The notes beneath the pieces were generated by a model. That model made no database searches. It was not told the origin of the DNA and saw only the letters and a program-made list of their open reading frames with translations. From Choricystis sp. odSpoLacu1 (Eukaryota; Chlorophyta; Trebouxiophyceae): a stretch of DNA of 64,000 nucleotides. The translations under genes and the position numbers were made by a program. This document shows positions 60,935 to 64,000 of this stretch, one piece after another (the stretch's first letter is position 1; the number at the start of each line of letters is the position of its first letter). The DNA lies in NCBI GenBank assembly GCA_958009055.1, contig OY253650.1:744001-808000 (forward strand), in the 5' to 3' direction.

Positions 60935-62854
60935 TCACGGGGCGCACACGCTGTGAAAGTGTGCGTCCGGCCCCCACTCCCGCAACTGGTGCACTGCCTC
61001 CATGCCGCCATACCCGGCTGTGAGGAGGGCGCCCCCCCCAATGACGGCGGCCATCAACCACACGATGGGGGATGCCCTGCCCGTGCGCACGACCAGCAGG
61101 CCGACAAAGCGGGCGCCCAGGACTCCCGCCAGCAGGGAGGCGAGGCCGAACGCCAGGGCAAAGGTGGGGAGGACGTAGCCGGACGCCGCCTGGCCGGCGG
61201 CGGCGGAGGAGGCGGAGAAGAGGACCATGAGGGCAGCGGTGGCCGCAGCGGACGCCGGGTGGGCGCCCTGGGACAGGAAGAGGGGGCAGACCAGGATGCC
61301 GACTCCAAGGCCGAGCAGGGAGGCGAGCACGCCGGCCGCCAGGGCGACGGCGGTGGAGAGGACGACGGATCGCAGGGAGTAGTCGATGTCGGCGCTGTCG
61401 GCGCCGTCTGCGGCGGCCGCTTCGACCACGGCCGCATGCTTGCGCACAAGATACTACCCCACCCCCCCCGTCGCCGCCGCCGCCAGGGCGGCCTGGGTGG
61501 CCAGGGCGGCAAGCCACAGCGTGCCGCAGCGTGGGGCCAGGGCACGCAGCACCTGGAGGGCGGTCATTAGGGCGAATAAGAGTGCCAGGGCGGCGCACTC
61601 GGCGGCAGTGCGCGCCGCGGGTGCCGGTGCCAGCGCGGCGGCGGCCGCGTCTGCGGCGCCGGCAACCGGCTTGGGGGCGGCGGCCGCCGTCATGCTGCCG
61701 GGCAGGGAGGGCGGCACCGACGGGGCGGGCGTGGCAAAGGCGGAGGATGGGATGGCGGGCAGCGCGCGGCCGGCCGGCGGCGGCGCGGCGGCAGCAGCGC
61801 CGTCGCCGCTGCTGCCGCCGCTGTCCCCCTCTTCAGCCACCGCGGCCCACCTCACCGCTGGAGAGGGCGCTCCCGTCAACAACGATGCGGTCAGGCGGGG
61901 CCCCGACGACCGGGCGGGCATGGAGGTGGCCCGAAAGTTAAGCCGCGCTGACAGCGGCGCGCGCGCGCGGCCGGTGCGGGCGCCATCGTGCGCACCCGCC
62001 GCAGCGACCTCCCCCCCATATCGCCACCCTCGGCCCACCAGTCGGTGCCTGGGTGGCGGGCGCGGGCCAGCAGGGCGGCCAGGCCTTCACCATCGACGGA
62101 GAGCATGGCCTCCAGGTCGGCTCGCAGTTGGTCGCGCGTGCGCGGTGGCGGGGCCGCCGCCCCCGCCTCGCCACCGCCCGCTCCACCTCCCTCCGCCGCC
62201 ACCACCCCCGCGTCCGCAACCGACGCGGCGGCCGCCTGCTCCCGGCGGTGCAGCTTGAAGGCGCGGCTCGCGGTGTCTGCGGTGATGGTGGTCAACAGCA
62301 AAATCAGCAGAAAGGTGGTGAGCCAGGAGGGGAAGGCGTGGTTGGCCAGCCGGCCGCCCGACACGCCCAGCAGCAGGGGAGGCGTCGTCAACAGCGCTAG
62401 ATCGATGTCTATGAGGGAGCGGTGGGGGTGGAGGGGGTGGCGCGCGTGTGCACGTGCCGCGCACGCGGTCAACGCGCCCGCTGCGACACACACTTGGGAT
62501 AGAGCGATGGCGGAACGCAGGCCGAGCGCGACCACGATGTCAAACATGGGGACGAAGAAGGCGACGCCACCGACGCCGGCGCCAGAGGACAGACAGCCAA
62601 CCTGTGTTGAAAAAAAAGGCCACTAGGTCGGAAAAAAGTGCGCTGCTCTCCCCCAACTGGACGTCTCCCCACGCTCCTCTGTGTGTACTCCTGTGTCCCT
62701 CTCTCACTCTCACCAGCAGGCACAGAATCAGAGACGTCACGTCGCGCGCAGGCTGCGAGCCAAATGCGCGGTGCGGCTCGGGGTGGCCGGTCTGCCTGAC
62801 GGCGGCCAGGACGCGGCCGGCGTGACCGCCCGTGGAGACGTCGGTGCCCCACAT
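60935..62854 (-). CDS. TauE/SafE-family membrane transporter with an in-frame TAG
   Basis: Exons 62854-62714 and 62601-60935. The N-terminal repeat has G-A-G-V-G-G-V-A-F-F-V-P-M and the C-terminal repeat S-L-L-G-L-G-V-G-I-L-V-C-P-L-F-L, the glycine/proline-rich signatures of sulfite/taurine exporter-like proteins. There are about nine hydrophobic segments and a long cytosolic loop. The CG run 61957-61969 has one extra unit. A TAG at 61454-61456 (G-V-G-stop-Y-L-V-R-K-H) interrupts the frame, while family-like sequence continues on both sides. About 602 codons. Head-to-head with a paralogue at 63002. Confidence 0.8.
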
Positions 62855-63001
62855 CCGGGAGTGCGCGCGAGGGGGAGGGTGCGTGTTGTGTTACGTCCTT
62901 TGAGCGTCGTCACGACGCACAAAGGCTGTTTTAACGAAATTTGGGAAGTAAAAATCTAACCACATAAAAAACAAACGGGGAAACTGCAAAACCGCGAAAC
63001 C

Positions 63002-64000
63002 ATGCGCCCCCACGCTTGGCTCGCGGTCGCCGTGTGCACTGTCTACATATCAGCAGTCGCCTTGGTGGTGCTGCCATGGGCCGGCGCACCAACCGCCGCC
63101 ACTGCGAGCGGCGCGCGCCCGCCCCCCGCCCCCCTGCCCCCCCTGCTGCCTCTGACACCACTCACGACGGCCGCCCTGCTCCTGTCGGCCGCCACTGTGG
63201 CCCTTGCCGCGGGCGGCGGCATCGGGGCCGGCGGCGTCATGGTGCCTGTGTTGCTGCTGGTGCTGCGCGCGCCGCCGCGCGCCGCCGTGGCTTTAACCAA
63301 CGTCACCGTGTGCGGCGGCGCGGCCGTCGCTTTCTTGTTCAACATAGGAAGGCGGCATCCCACGCTGAATCGTCCTCTAATCGATTGGGACGTCATGCTG
63401 TTGATGGAGCCGGCGACGATTGTGGGTGCAGTCGTGGGCACACACGTCAACAAAGTCGCCCCAGAGTATGCGACACTAGTGTCCCTGGTCGCCCTACTCA
63501 CCGTGCTGTCGGCCCAGCTGGTGGGCCGGGCGCGGGCCGCCGTGGCCGCGGACAGTGCGGCCGCTGCCGCGACCGTGGCGGCAGCAGAGGAACTGCTGCT
63601 GGCACCCGCGCCGTCGGACCCGCACGCAGATCCGCGGCTCGCGCCCCCAGGCAAGGTGGCTACCATGGTGGCTTTATTCGCCGCCGTCGCTGCCGCCGAC
63701 AGCGTGCGCGCGCGCGTCGTGTGCGGGTCCCCCGCCTACTGGACAGCTGTCGCCGCCATCGTGCCCGTGGCGGCCACCCTGACGGTGGCCACCCGGGCGC
63801 GCCTGCTGCGCGAGGCCGCGGCAGAGGCGGAGGAGGGGGCGGCAGGGGCGGACGCAGCTGCCTCAGGCTCCGTCACATGGACGCCGCGCGCGACCGCCAC
63901 CTTCCTCCTGCTCTCCATCGCGGCCGGCCTCGTGGCGGGCGCGTTCGGCATCGGGGGCGGTGTCGTCAAGGGCCCCCTGCTGCTGGCGCTGGGCGTGCCC
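63002..64000 (+). CDS. TauE/SafE-family membrane transporter, cut by window edge
   Basis: Open for 333 codons from the ATG at 63002 to the end of the window, so the 3' part is missing. The start carries a signal-like hydrophobic segment. The first repeat reads G-G-G-I-G-A-G-G-V-M-V-P-V-L-L-L-V-L; the second begins G-A-F-G-I-G-G-G-V-V-K-G-P-L-L-L. These are the paired TauE/SafE signatures. Substrate is unknown; plant relatives are poorly characterised and bacterial ones export sulfite, sulfoacetate or taurine-derived anions. Intact so far, unlike its divergent neighbour. Confidence 0.85.
   Translation, partial: MRPHAWLAVAVCTVYISAVALVVLPWAGAPTAATASGARPPPAPLPPLLPLTPLTTAALLLSAATVALAAGGGIGAGGVMVPVLLLVLRAPPRAAVALTNVTVCGGAAVAFLFNIGRRHPTLNRPLIDWDVMLLMEPATIVGAVVGTHVNKVAPEYATLVSLVALLTVLSAQLVGRARAAVAADSAAAAATVAAAEELLLAPAPSDPHADPRLAPPGKVATMVALFAAVAAADSVRARVVCGSPAYWTAVAAIVPVAATLTVATRARLLREAAAEAEEGAAGADAAASGSVTWTPRATATFLLLSIAAGLVAGAFGIGGGVVKGPLLLALGVP

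Noticed and set aside
61448..61470. A 24-base intron removing the TauE TAG
   Set aside because: It has GT-AG ends and keeps the frame, but is far shorter than any other intron here and has no pyrimidine tract.
1..64000. tRNA, rRNA, transposon or integrated viral sequence
   Set aside because: I looked for cloverleaf-like T-loops, terminal repeats, reverse transcriptase and integrase motifs and saw none I could support.

Overview
The window is nuclear DNA of a photosynthetic green alga. It encodes a green-type LHCII chlorophyll a/b protein, Psb28, plastid ribosomal protein S17, plastid TypA/BipA, a FAD5-type desaturase and a RETICULATA-related envelope protein, each with a transit-peptide-like N-terminus. 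It also encodes purely eukaryotic proteins: SBDS, eIF1A, ATG8, COP9 signalosome subunit 1, CTR9, REV1 and ECO1. Short GT-AG introns with GTGAGT donors and pyrimidine-rich CAG acceptors interrupt many genes. TGTAA, the chlorophyte polyadenylation motif, follows several stops. GC content is very high. I cannot assign a species; chlorophyte or prasinophyte-grade microalga is my inference.

I resolve 37 gene models in 64 kb, about one per 1.7 kb. At least 13 adjacent pairs are head-to-head with 100-530 bp between start codons, and many convergent pairs have stops only 57-150 bp apart. Of 36 models with a visible end, 34 end in TGA, two in TAG and none in TAA.

Layout. 0-9.1 kb: Tudor-repeat protein, a first pyrroline-5-carboxylate reductase, SBDS, a small acidic ORF, plastid RPS17, a thylakoid-lumen alpha/beta-hydrolase without its nucleophile serine, and a VTT-domain membrane protein. 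9.3-22 kb: Sac1 phosphatase, hexose-6-phosphate epimerase, RETICULATA-related protein, an unknown protein, ECO1, CSN1 and CTR9. 22-31 kb: RTRAF/hCLE homologue, dynein roadblock light chain, HslV peptidase, a nucleotidyltransferase, ATG8, a probable complex I subunit and LHCII. 31-45.6 kb: a GYF-PIN protein, BAP31-like protein, eIF1A, desaturase, a Treslin-like protein, REV1 and a small membrane protein. 45.7-64 kb: TypA, a small membrane protein, a second P5C reductase, a ZGRF1-like helicase, Psb28, a TBC1D20-like Rab-GAP, a full ABCB transporter with in-frame stops, and two head-to-head TauE/SafE transporters, the last cut by the window edge.

These are mostly housekeeping genes with no pathway cluster. 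The most unusual features are structural. Six long CG-dinucleotide runs in coding sequence each carry exactly one CG unit too many for the reading frame, and several C/G homopolymers are one base too long. Three in-frame stops interrupt two neighbouring transporter genes. The last ATG8 intron begins inside the codon of the lipidated glycine. Two introns have GC-AG boundaries. Every frame break noted here was read by eye, so sequence error must be excluded before calling any of these genes a pseudogene.
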